Source: an uncultured Elusimicrobium sp. (GTDB taxonomy: Bacteria > Elusimicrobiota > Elusimicrobia > Elusimicrobiales > Elusimicrobiaceae). Taken from it: a stretch of 9,385 bases of DNA. This document shows, piece by piece, positions 1 to 6,162 of the stretch. Position 1 is the first letter of the stretch; each line of letters opens with the position of its first letter. A model generated the notes under the pieces. That model was given only the letters and a program-made list of their open reading frames with translations, ran no database searches and had not been told where the DNA came from. The translations under genes and the position numbers were made by a program. Location: assembly GCA_946061795.1 (NCBI GenBank), contig CAMGSK010000056.1, positions 1 through 9,385 of the forward strand, written 5' to 3'.

Positions 1-259
1 ACACCAGGCTAAACGTTAAGTCCGCCCCGTGAAACACCATGCCGCCGCCCGTCGGCCTGCGGCAAAGCGGGCTGGATGCGGCGGGCGCGCCGCGGCGCAC
101 AAAATCATAAAACTGCCCATAGCCAAACGTGACGGCCGGACCGGCCGTCCAATGATAAAAGCGCAGCACGGGCTCCTCAGGCGCGTCATGGGCCAGCGTT
201 TCGTCCAGGGCCATGTGTTCAAAAACATCCAGCGCAGGGGTCAGCAATATTTTAGCCAT
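1..259 (-). CDS. lplA: Lipoate-protein ligase family protein (N-terminal part, 3' end outside window)
   Basis: The first 86 codons of a ligase of the LplA/BirA-type (BPL_LPL) fold are visible; the rest lies beyond position 1. The protein starts [20 protein letters not shown] and reaches the family signature [20 protein letters not shown] (around residues 67-86). This is the RRxTGGGxVxHxxDLxxS lipoyl/adenylate-binding motif of lipoate-protein ligases and octanoyltransferases. The ATG at 259 is the only sensible start: no upstream in-frame ATG is visible and the preceding bases form a hairpin. There is no Shine-Dalgarno. The gene follows gcvPB by 42 nt on the same strand, so its likely job is attaching lipoate (or octanoate) to the lysine of GcvH, which is encoded in the same cluster. 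The catalytic lysine region is outside the window, so ligase (LplA) versus octanoyltransferase (LipM type) cannot be decided here. Family assignment is firm; the exact symbol is less so. Confidence 0.85.
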   Translation of the reverse strand, partial: MAKILLTPALDVFEHMALDETLAHDAPEEPVLRFYHWTAGPAVTFGYGQFYDFVRRGAPAASSPLCRRPTGGGMVFHGADLTFSLV

Positions 260-261
260 AG

Positions 262-292
262 AAAAGGCGCGGCGTTTACTTGCCGCCGCGCC
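262..292 (-). terminator. Intrinsic terminator-like hairpin between gcvPB and the lipoate ligase gene
   Basis: On the minus strand GGCGCGGCG (292-284) pairs perfectly with CGCCGCGCC (274-266) across a 9-nt loop and is followed by TTTT. The hairpin begins about 10 nt after the gcvPB stop and ends only a few bases before the ligase ATG. It should therefore both attenuate read-through into the ligase gene and occupy the place where a ribosome-binding site would sit. Confidence 0.75.
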
Positions 293-301
293 AAACAAAA
301 C

Positions 302-1735
302 TCACCAGCGCAGATTGGGCTCGCGCGCCGCGCTGACCTCGTCAATGCGTTTGACGGGCTGGGAATGCGGGGCGTCGTGCACGGTCTGCGGTTGGGAAAC
401 GGCTTCTTCAAAAATCCGTTTTAAAGCCAGGATAAATGCGTCCAAAGACTCTTTATTTTCGGTTTCGGTCGGCTCAATCATAATCGCCTCGGGCACGATG
501 AGCGGGAAATAAATGGTCGGCGCGTAAAACCCGAAATCCAACAACCGCTTGGCCACATCGGTCGTATGCACGCCGTTCATTTTGTCCTTCTGAATGGTCA
601 GTACGCATTCGTGCATGCACGGAGCGTCAAAATATGCGGGAAATGCGTCTTTGAGGCAAACCCGGACGTAATTGGCGTTGAGCACCGCGTTTTCGGCGAT
701 GTTTTTCAGCGTTGTTCCGTCAAACTGGCGCAGATAACAATAGGCGCGCACGCAAACGGCGGCGTTGCCGTAAAACGCTTTCATTTTGCCCAAGCTTTTG
801 GGCATTTTGCCGTTTAACGTAAATTTACCGTTCTTCTTTTCCACCAGCGGTTTGGGCAAATAGGGCGCCACATGCGCCGCAGCGCCCACCGGGCCGGAGC
901 CCGGGCCGCCGCCGCCGTGGGGAGCGGCGAAGGTTTTGTGCAAGTTTAAATGCATGAGGTCCACGCCGAAATCGGCCGGCTTGGCCACACCGATCAACGC
1001 GTTGAAATTGGCCCCGTCCATATACAAAAGCGCACCCGCCGCATGCACCATATCGGCAATTTCGCGGATGTCTTTTTCAAACAGACCCACTGTGTTGGGC
1101 ACAGTCAGCATGACGACGGCCGTGCGCTCGGAAAGTGCATTTTTCAAAGCGGTCTTGTCCACACAGCCGTCGGGGCCGGAGGCGATATTGACCACCGTAT
1201 ATCCCGCCATATGCGACGTAGCCGGATTGGTGCCGTGCGCGGTGTCGGGCACGATGACTTCCGTACGTTTTTTGTCTTTGCGCGCGTCAAAATACGCCCG
1301 CGCGGTCAAAATACCCGTCAATTCTCCGTGCGCTCCGGCGGCGGGCTGCAGCGTAAAAGCGGCCAAACCCGTGATTTCTTTGAGCATTTCCTGCAGTTCA
1401 TACAACATTTCCAGAGTGCCCTGCACCGCTTCTTCCGGCGCAAACGGATGCGCCTGGGCAAAAGGTTCCAAAACGCTCAGCACGTCATAGGCTTTGGGGT
1501 TGTATTTCATGGTGCAGGAACCCAACGGATAAAAATGGCTGTCCAAACAATAATTTTTACGTGACAAATTCGTGAAATGACGCACGGCGTCCAATTCGCT
1601 CATTTCGGGCAGACGCGGCGCGCGTTTGCGCAGACATCCTGCGGGCAGATAGGCTTGCGGCGCGCCTTTCGGCGTTTCCACTCGCACGCCGCGCCGTCCG
1701 GGAACGGATTTTTCAATGCTCAATTTATTTTCCAT
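302..1735 (-). CDS. gcvPB: Glycine dehydrogenase (decarboxylating) subunit 2, P-protein C-terminal half
   Basis: This is the PLP-binding subunit of the two-subunit P-protein. With GcvPA it decarboxylates glycine and passes the aminomethyl group to the lipoyl arm of GcvH in the cytoplasm. The 477-residue length is normal for bacterial GcvPB. Visible family landmarks are HFYPLGSCTMKYNPK (about 68-81), FTLQPAAGAHGELTG (127-141), DTAHGTNPA (164-172), MDGANFNA (239-246) and NLHKTFAAPHGGGGPG (264-279). K267 of NLHKTF is the expected Schiff-base lysine. I chose the ATG at 1735: a GGAGGG Shine-Dalgarno at 1744-1749 lies 8 nt upstream, whereas the in-frame TTG at 1741 would be too close to it. The start overlaps the end of gcvPA by 11 nt, so the two subunits are probably translationally coupled. 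Nothing appears broken. Confidence 0.96.
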   Translation of the reverse strand: MENKLSIEKSVPGRRGVRVETPKGAPQAYLPAGCLRKRAPRLPEMSELDAVRHFTNLSRKNYCLDSHFYPLGSCTMKYNPKAYDVLSVLEPFAQAHPFAPEEAVQGTLEMLYELQEMLKEITGLAAFTLQPAAGAHGELTGILTARAYFDARKDKKRTEVIVPDTAHGTNPATSHMAGYTVVNIASGPDGCVDKTALKNALSERTAVVMLTVPNTVGLFEKDIREIADMVHAAGALLYMDGANFNALIGVAKPADFGVDLMHLNLHKTFAAPHGGGGPGSGPVGAAAHVAPYLPKPLVEKKNGKFTLNGKMPKSLGKMKAFYGNAAVCVRAYCYLRQFDGTTLKNIAENAVLNANYVRVCLKDAFPAYFDAPCMHECVLTIQKDKMNGVHTTDVAKRLLDFGFYAPTIYFPLIVPEAIMIEPTETENKESLDAFILALKRIFEEAVSQPQTVHDAPHSQPVKRIDEVSAAREPNLRW

Positions 1736-3059
1736 AGACAAATCCCTCCAACGCGTTTACATAAGCGCACAAATCTTCTTTGGTTTTGGTTTCCGTCGCG
1801 CACACCAGCAGCAGGTCCGCCCACTCTTTGCGCACGCGGCCCAAATCAAAGCCCGCGCCAATGCCTTTTTTGGCCAGTTTTTTCACCGCCGTTTTGGCCG
1901 GCGCATTCAGCCGCAGGACAAATTCGTTAAAGAACGGGCCTTCAAACTCCACTTTGTGCCCGGCCGCGCGCAGCAAGTCTTTTAACTGGTGCGCACGCTC
2001 CAAATTCAGCTGAGCGACTTCTTTGATTCCTTGAGGGCCCAACAAGGTCAGATAAATCACGGCGTTCAGAGCGCACAAAGCTTCGTTGGAGCAAATGTTG
2101 GAAGCGGCCCGTTCGCGCCGGATATGCTGCTCGCGCGCCTGCAGGGTCAGCACAAAAGCGCGCTGGCCGTCTTTGTCTTTGGCCACGCCCACAATGCGCC
2201 CCGGCATCTGCCGGACATATTCTTTTTTGCAGGTAAAAAGCCCCAGACCGGGCCCGCCGAAATTCATGGCATTGCCCAAACTCTGCCCCTCGGCCACCGC
2301 AAAATCCGCCCCGTACTGCCCCGGCGTTTGCAGCACGCCCAAAGACAACGGATGCACTACGCTGACCAGCAGTGCTCCCGCTCCGTGTACGGCGGAAGAA
2401 ATTTCGTCCATCGGCTCCAACTGTCCCAAAAAGTTCGGCGTCGCCGCGGCGAAGCAAGACGCTTGCTCCGTCAGTTTTTCTTTTAATGCATGCACATCCG
2501 TCACACCGTCTTTTAAAGGAATTTCTTCCAGTTTCAGCCCCGGTACGTGTTTTAAATAAGTTTTCAGCACCGTTTTATAATGCGGGTGCAGTCCGGCGGA
2601 ATACAACACCGTGCTCTTGCCGTTTATGCGCAGACACGCGGCGCAGGCTTCCGCCAGCGCGGTCGCGCCGTCATAATGGGACGCGCTGCACACGTCCATG
2701 TCAAACAACTCGCAAATACAGCTTTGAAATTCGTATATGGTTTGCAGGGTGCCCTGGCTGGCCTCGGCCTGATAAGGGGTATAAGCGGTCAAAAATTCTC
2801 CGCGGGAGCTCAAAGCGTTGACGGCGGCCGGGATAAAATGCTCCTCACAGCCCGCGCCGATGAAATTTAAAAGCGGCTTGTTTTTGGCGGCCAATTCGCG
2901 CACATGGCGCGACAGGGCGGCCTCGGTCAGCGCCTCGGGCAGATTTAAAACCGGATAACGCAAGCCTTCCGGCAGAGAAGCGAACAATTCGGAAACGGAT
3001 GAAACGCCGATTTTGGCCAGCATTTCTTTTTTATTTTCGGGGGTATTGGATGTGAACAT
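1725..3059 (-). CDS. gcvPA: Glycine dehydrogenase (decarboxylating) subunit 1, P-protein N-terminal half
   Basis: This is the non-PLP-lysine subunit of the split P-protein, which forms the active glycine decarboxylase with GcvPB. The 444 residues match the usual length. Landmarks are FIGAG (66-70), the strongly conserved EFLTAYTPYQAEASQGTLQ (88-106) and ASHYDGATALAEA (126-138). FNFGGPGLG in the middle of the chain is also typical. A cysteine (C71) follows FIGAG where many homologues have an aromatic residue. The ATG at 3059 has an AGAGGA Shine-Dalgarno 5 nt upstream (3065-3070). The 55-nt gap from gcvH contains a strong hairpin plus T-run, so gcvPA-gcvPB may be expressed at a lower level than gcvT-gcvH. 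A split P-protein is common in many bacteria and archaea but absent from E. coli, which has a fused GcvP. Confidence 0.96.
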   Translation of the reverse strand: MFTSNTPENKKEMLAKIGVSSVSELFASLPEGLRYPVLNLPEALTEAALSRHVRELAAKNKPLLNFIGAGCEEHFIPAAVNALSSRGEFLTAYTPYQAEASQGTLQTIYEFQSCICELFDMDVCSASHYDGATALAEACAACLRINGKSTVLYSAGLHPHYKTVLKTYLKHVPGLKLEEIPLKDGVTDVHALKEKLTEQASCFAAATPNFLGQLEPMDEISSAVHGAGALLVSVVHPLSLGVLQTPGQYGADFAVAEGQSLGNAMNFGGPGLGLFTCKKEYVRQMPGRIVGVAKDKDGQRAFVLTLQAREQHIRRERAASNICSNEALCALNAVIYLTLLGPQGIKEVAQLNLERAHQLKDLLRAAGHKVEFEGPFFNEFVLRLNAPAKTAVKKLAKKGIGAGFDLGRVRKEWADLLLVCATETKTKEDLCAYVNALEGFVYGK

Positions 3060-3071
3060 AAGGGTCCTCTT

Positions 3072-3100
3072 AAAAAATCCCCCGCCGCAAAGGCGGGGGA
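3072..3100 (-). terminator. Intrinsic terminator inside the gcv operon (gcvH-gcvPA gap)
   Basis: On the minus strand a 9-bp stem, TCCCCCGCC (3100-3092) with GGCGGGGGA (3086-3078), encloses a 5-nt loop and is followed by six T (3077-3072). This is a textbook rho-independent terminator. It lies 14 nt after the gcvH stop and just before the gcvPA Shine-Dalgarno (3065-3070). No clear promoter is visible between it and gcvPA, so transcription of gcvPA probably depends on partial read-through. Confidence 0.85.
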
Positions 3101-3114
3101 AAGCGGCGCGGCGT

Positions 3115-3492
3115 TTATTTAATTGTTTCTTTGTACGCGCTTAAATCCAACAGATTTTCATACTCGGCCGGTGCGGAAGACTGGATTTTAAACAGCCAGC
3201 CGTTGCCGTGCGGCTCGCGGTTAACCAGCGCGGGGTCGGAGGTCAGCGCTTCGTTGACTTCCACCACTTTTCCGCTGACGGGAGCGTAAATCTCCGAGGC
3301 GGATTTAACCGACTCCACCACGCAGCAGTTCTGTCCCGCCTGCACGTCTTGGCCCACTTTGGGCAATTCCACAAACACAACGTCTCCTATCTCTTGCTGC
3401 GCGTGGTCGCTGATTCCCACCGTGACCACCGCTCCGTCCATATGCGCCCATTCGTGGGTTTTGGCGTATTTGCTGTTTTCTGCCGTATGCAT
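3115..3492 (-). CDS. gcvH: Glycine cleavage system H protein (lipoyl carrier)
   Basis: GcvH carries the aminomethyl group from the P-protein to the T-protein on a lipoyl-lysine arm and then delivers the reduced arm to the L-protein. The protein has 125 residues, the usual size. Family features are KTHEWAHMDG near the N-terminus, VGISDHAQQEIGDVVFVELP (about 25-44), the lipoylation site VVESVKSASEIYAP (58-71, K63 being the modified lysine) and the C-terminal GNGWLFKIQ. The ATG at 3492 has an AAGGAGAA Shine-Dalgarno 5 nt upstream (3498-3505). The gene is 22 nt downstream of gcvT, so the two are clearly co-transcribed. A terminator follows it. Confidence 0.97.
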   Translation of the reverse strand: MHTAENSKYAKTHEWAHMDGAVVTVGISDHAQQEIGDVVFVELPKVGQDVQAGQNCCVVESVKSASEIYAPVSGKVVEVNEALTSDPALVNREPHGNGWLFKIQSSAPAEYENLLDLSAYKETIK

Positions 3493-3514
3493 AAATGTTC
3501 TCCTTAGAATAAAT

Positions 3515-4588
3515 TTAGACCCTGTTTTTATAAAACGGAGTTTTCACTTTTTTGGCCGGAATTTTCCGTCCGTGCACTTCTATTTCCACTTCGCAGCCTT
3601 CGGGCAAGGACGCTTCGGCGTAGCCGACGGCGATTCCCTTGAAAAGCGGCGAATAGGTGCCGCTGGTCAAAACGCCCGTTTCGGCCCCGTCTTTAAATAC
3701 TTTGCATCCCCCTCTCGGCACACCCGCGCCCGTCAGTGCAAAACCCGTCAGGCGGCGCGTCAGGCCGGCCTCTTTCTGCGCCTGCAGGGCGGCCTTGCCG
3801 ATGAAATTTTCTTTGGCCAGTTTTACCACCCAGCCGCAGCCAGCTTCATACGGGGTCTGACTTCCGTCCGCGTCCACCCCGTTCAAAAGATACCCGGCCT
3901 CCAGCCTCAGCACGTCGCGCGCGCCCAAACCGCAAGGTTTTACTCCGGCCGACAGCAGTGCGTCCCACACCTTTTCAATCGCTTCCGGGGAAGCCATAAT
4001 TTCCACGCCGTCTTCTCCGGTGTATCCGGTGCGGGTCACATACCCCGGCGCGCCGAAAAGGCTTATTTCCTTTATAGTAAAACGGGGCATTTCTTGCACG
4101 CCCTCAATCAGATTAGAAGCGTATTGCAGTGCCTTGGGCCCCTGCAGGGCAATCATGCCCCACTCCGCACTGGCGTCCGTAATGCGCACGTCAAACCCGA
4201 CGGCGTGTTTGTTAAACCAGGCCACGTCCACATCTATGCAGGCGGCGTTGACCACCACCAAAAATTTTTCCGGGGTCAGGCAAAAAGAAATCGCGTCGTC
4301 AATAATTTGGCCTTTTTCGTTGACGATGTGCGAATAAGTTCCCGCACCGGGGGCGTTTTTGATTTGGTTGGTGTTGACGTATTGCAGGAAATTCCACGCG
4401 TCCTTCCCTTCCACAAACACCTGCCCCATGTGGGACACGTCAAACATTCCGGCGGCTTCGCGCACGGCTTTGTGTTCGGCCAGAATGCTTTCAAACTGCA
4501 CGGGCAGCAGCCACCCGTGGAAATCCACCATTTTTCCGCCGGCTTTTTCGCAGGCGGCGCACAACGGAGTTTTTTTGAGGTTGTTCAC
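3515..4588 (-). CDS. gcvT: Aminomethyltransferase, glycine cleavage T protein
   Basis: GcvT takes the aminomethyl group from GcvH, releases ammonia and makes 5,10-methylene-tetrahydrofolate. The 357-residue length is standard. Motifs are MVDFHGWLLPVQF (20-32), MFDVSHMGQ (48-56), GQIIDDA (93-99, containing the expected catalytic aspartate, probably D97), RTGYTGEDGVEI (186-197) and GLGARDVLRLEAGYLL (220-235). In place of the common YGxDxxxxxTPLEAGL stretch it has NGVDADGSQTPYEAGC, a mild variation that need not affect function. The start is GTG at 4588, supported by a perfect AGGAGG Shine-Dalgarno at 4594-4599, 5 nt upstream. This is the first gene of the operon; the cluster promoter is expected in the short divergent region upstream. 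Confidence 0.96.
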   Translation of the reverse strand: MNNLKKTPLCAACEKAGGKMVDFHGWLLPVQFESILAEHKAVREAAGMFDVSHMGQVFVEGKDAWNFLQYVNTNQIKNAPGAGTYSHIVNEKGQIIDDAISFCLTPEKFLVVVNAACIDVDVAWFNKHAVGFDVRITDASAEWGMIALQGPKALQYASNLIEGVQEMPRFTIKEISLFGAPGYVTRTGYTGEDGVEIMASPEAIEKVWDALLSAGVKPCGLGARDVLRLEAGYLLNGVDADGSQTPYEAGCGWVVKLAKENFIGKAALQAQKEAGLTRRLTGFALTGAGVPRGGCKVFKDGAETGVLTSGTYSPLFKGIAVGYAEASLPEGCEVEIEVHGRKIPAKKVKTPFYKNRV

Positions 4589-4611
4589 GCGTCCCTCCTA
4601 AATATAGGATT

Positions 4612-4617
4612 ATTGTA
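4612..4617 (-). promoter_or_regulatory. Candidate -10 element of the gcv operon promoter
   Basis: TACAAT on the minus strand (within TATACAAT) lies 23 nt upstream of the GTG start, leaving a short leader with AGGAGG. No good -35 hexamer is present; the best-placed sequence, GTGGAA, falls inside the left arm of the inverted repeat at 4628-4665. A weak -35 may mean the promoter needs an activator. Confidence 0.4.
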
Positions 4618-4627
4618 TAAAATAATT

Positions 4628-4665
4628 GGCCGTTTTCCACGCCCAAAACGCGGGTGGAACGGGCC
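4628..4665. promoter_or_regulatory. Imperfect inverted repeat in the divergent gcvT/metallopeptidase promoter region
   Basis: GGCCGTTTTCCAC (4628-4640) faces GTGGAACGGGCC (4654-4665). The reverse complement of the right arm, GGCCCGTTCCAC, differs from the left arm by one base shift in the C/T runs. It sits over the presumed -35 region of the gcv promoter and just upstream of the -10 of the plus-strand gene. It could be an operator for one or both genes; there is no T-run, so it is not a terminator. Confidence 0.4.
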
Positions 4666-4672
4666 AAATTGC

Positions 4673-4678
4673 TATAAT
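4673..4678 (+). promoter_or_regulatory. -10 element of the metallopeptidase gene (probably leaderless)
   Basis: A perfect TATAAT ends 6 nt before the ATG at 4685, which places the expected transcription start on or next to the A of the ATG. No Shine-Dalgarno is present in between (AAAGTT), and no convincing -35 hexamer is seen. Confidence 0.55.
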
Positions 4679-4684
4679 AAAGTT

Positions 4685-5383
4685 ATGAGTGACACGCAAA
4701 GCGTCATCAGCGACGTAAAACTATTTATTGAGAAACTGAAAAAAGAACTGCCGGAAGTATTCGGCGGGCCGCAGGAAAACACCGAAACGGAAGCGGGCAA
4801 AATCCTTTACGAAGGCCGCCTGCTGCCCGCGCGCATACACCTGACGCCGGACCAAGAAGAAGGCGTGGACTTTGCCGCAGACGCTTTTAATATTTACCTT
4901 CAAACGCCGCAATCCAACCCCAACGCGCTGGCTGAAAAATGGCTGCGCGAAAAAGCGGGCGACGTTCTGCGCGCCAAAACCGCCGAATGGGCGCAAAAAA
5001 TGGGCGTGGAGTACAACAACATCGTCATCAAAGACCAGCAAACGCTTTGGGCCAGCTGCTCTTCCAAGAAAAACATCAACTACACGTACCGCATCATCAA
5101 AATGCCGACGGCCATACGGGACTATCTGATTATTCATGAACTGTCCCATTTGGTGCATATGAATCACGGGACGGAATACTGGCAGCTGGTGGCGCAATAC
5201 CACCCGGAATACAAAGCCAGCCGCAAATGGCTTAACGACAACCGGGGCGCGGTGTTTGCGGATTTGGATTTAAAATATACGCCGCAAACGCAAGACTCCA
5301 ACGAGGGAAACCCCGCCGTCTCCGCAGTGCAAACCCGCCCGGAAAACGCGGAACCGCCGCTCCCCTCGGAAAAAACCAATTAA
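4685..5383 (+). CDS. YgjP/SprT-like zinc metallopeptidase domain protein
   Basis: A 232-residue protein with the YgjP-like (DUF45) metallopeptidase signature. LWASCSSKKNINYTYRIIKMP (121-141) matches the family's WGSCSxxxNIxxxxRLxxxP block, followed by the zinc site HELSHLVHMNHGTEYW (151-166). H151, H155 and probably H161 would be ligands and E152 the catalytic base. The N-terminal part has the family's GRLLPARIHL-type strand segment (about 45-54). Residues 200-232 form a polar, Pro/Glu-rich tail without a visible domain. There is no signal peptide, so a cytoplasmic location is likely. The natural substrate of this family is poorly known. The ATG at 4685 fits the conserved N-terminus; the reading frame stays open far upstream, but that part is antisense to gcvT and is not coding. 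It is divergent from gcvT and probably leaderless. Confidence 0.88.
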   Translation: MSDTQSVISDVKLFIEKLKKELPEVFGGPQENTETEAGKILYEGRLLPARIHLTPDQEEGVDFAADAFNIYLQTPQSNPNALAEKWLREKAGDVLRAKTAEWAQKMGVEYNNIVIKDQQTLWASCSSKKNINYTYRIIKMPTAIRDYLIIHELSHLVHMNHGTEYWQLVAQYHPEYKASRKWLNDNRGAVFADLDLKYTPQTQDSNEGNPAVSAVQTRPENAEPPLPSEKTN

Positions 5384-5392
5384 TTTATCCGT

Positions 5393-5421
5393 AAAAAAGC
5401 CGCCCAGAAAGGCGGCTTTTT
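5393..5421. terminator. Bidirectional terminator between convergent metallopeptidase and pilin genes
   Basis: GCCGCC (5399-5404) and GGCGGC (5411-5416) form a stem with a 6-nt loop, flanked by A6 on the left and T5 on the right. It can end transcription in both directions: 10 nt after the metallopeptidase stop on the plus strand and a few bases after the pilin stop on the minus strand. Confidence 0.85.
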
Positions 5422-5423
5422 AA

Positions 5424-5933
5424 TCAGCAACAGCAACAACCGTCATACCCGACATCCGGCACATTCAACAGCTTTGCATAATCAAAAGAGGCCTCTTTAT
5501 TTACACAAGTAGCCATTTCGTGGTCTTGGGAAAGCACGATTTGCCCGTCTTGGCGATAGCAGAGACATACATCTTCCGATTGATACTGAGCCGCCGACCA
5601 AATCGGATTTCCATTACAATCATAAGACGCTGTCTGATAGTTAAAATTCTTTGTTTCGCGCCAATGATCACTACTATATCTTCCTACATCTATATCCAGT
5701 TCATCAAACGAACAGCCCTCTCCTTTCCCCAGAGAGCAAGCCTCATGCGCTTGGGCAATCGTCTTCAAATTTGCAAACGCTTCCGCAAACCGGGTTTTGG
5801 TCACTGCCTTAGTATATTGAGGCAAAGCAACGGCTGACAGGATACCGATAATTAAAACAACAACAAGCAACTCTATCAGCGTAAATCCGGCGTTTTTATC
5901 GCCGGGAAAGGGTTTTTGATAAATTTTGTTCAT
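5424..5933 (-). CDS. Type IV pilin-like protein, cysteine-rich
   Basis: A 169-residue prepilin-like protein. A 16-residue basic leader ending in G16 is followed by the class signature FTLIELLVVVLIIGILSAVALPQYTKAV (from F17). Cleavage and N-methylation would occur at G16/F17, and E21 is the conserved Glu5. The first ~30 mature residues form the membrane/assembly helix; the rest should be a small periplasmic or surface head. The mature part carries ten cysteines (66, 74, 106, 123, 125, 143, 166-169), the last four forming an unusual CCCC C-terminus. I chose ATG 5933 over the in-frame TTG at 5939. No Shine-Dalgarno is visible, and a -10-like TAAATT ends 6 nt upstream. The gene looks more AT-rich than the gcv genes. 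It stands alone, away from pilus-assembly genes, so whether it is a major pilin, minor pilin or type II secretion pseudopilin is unknown. Confidence 0.88.
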   Translation of the reverse strand: MNKIYQKPFPGDKNAGFTLIELLVVVLIIGILSAVALPQYTKAVTKTRFAEAFANLKTIAQAHEACSLGKGEGCSFDELDIDVGRYSSDHWRETKNFNYQTASYDCNGNPIWSAAQYQSEDVCLCYRQDGQIVLSQDHEMATCVNKEASFDYAKLLNVPDVGYDGCCCC

Positions 5934-5939
5934 AAGCAA

Positions 5940-5967
5940 AATTTATCAAAAAAAAAAAACAATACAA
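5940..5967 (-). promoter_or_regulatory. Candidate pilin promoter with a 12-bp A/T homopolymer in the spacer
   Basis: On the minus strand TTGTAT (5967-5962) is a -35-like hexamer and TAAATT (5945-5940) a -10-like hexamer, separated by 16 nt that include 12 consecutive T (5959-5948). The -10 ends 6 nt before the ATG at 5933. The hexamers are weak matches, so the promoter call is tentative; the homopolymer itself is certain. Confidence 0.45.
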
Positions 5968-6061
5968 GCCCCTCCCGGCAAAAGGGCGTTTCCCGCAGAA
6001 ACATCCCGGTCATTCTCCCGGGCAACGGCATGATGCCCCTAGCCGCAGACGAAATACATAC

Positions 6062-6091
6062 AAAAACGCCGCACCCTTTCGGAATGCGGCG
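6062..6091 (-). terminator. Intrinsic terminator downstream of the small secreted protein gene
   Basis: On the minus strand CGCCGCA (6091-6085) pairs with TGCGGCG (6073-6067), with further weak pairing in the loop, and is followed by five T (6066-6062). It lies about 70 nt after the stop of the gene at 6163 and points the same way. Confidence 0.75.
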
Positions 6092-6104
6092 TATCTTATG
6101 GCCC

Positions 6105-6138
6105 GGCGCGTTCCCCGTGCGCTTACGCGCAACGCGCC
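6105..6138. repeat. GC-rich inverted repeat in the 3' region of the small secreted protein gene
   Basis: GGCGCGTT (6105-6112) and AACGCGCC (6131-6138) are perfect reverse complements, and a second GCGC/GCGC pairing can form inside. In the plus direction it is followed by GTTTT, in the minus direction by no T-run. It lies 24 nt from the stop of the gene at 6163. It may protect the 3' end or be a plus-direction terminator. Confidence 0.45.
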
Positions 6139-6162
6139 GTTTTCCCCATGGCATATTTTCAG

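Noticed and set aside
950..2821. Several plus-strand and alternate-frame open frames of 150-200 codons across gcvPB and gcvPA
   Set aside because: They overlap strongly conserved genes in other frames, have no ribosome-binding sites or recognisable domains, and are explained by the GC-rich codon use of the true genes.
3359..4684. A long plus-strand open frame continuous with the metallopeptidase gene (674 codons in total)
   Set aside because: The first 442 codons are antisense to gcvH and gcvT, which have complete motifs, and read as low-complexity His/Phe-rich sequence. Only the part from ATG 4685 matches a protein family.
4589..4684. Glycine riboswitch ahead of gcvT
   Set aside because: Only 96 bp separate the divergent genes, the expected leader is about 20 nt, and no conserved riboswitch-like helices are visible.
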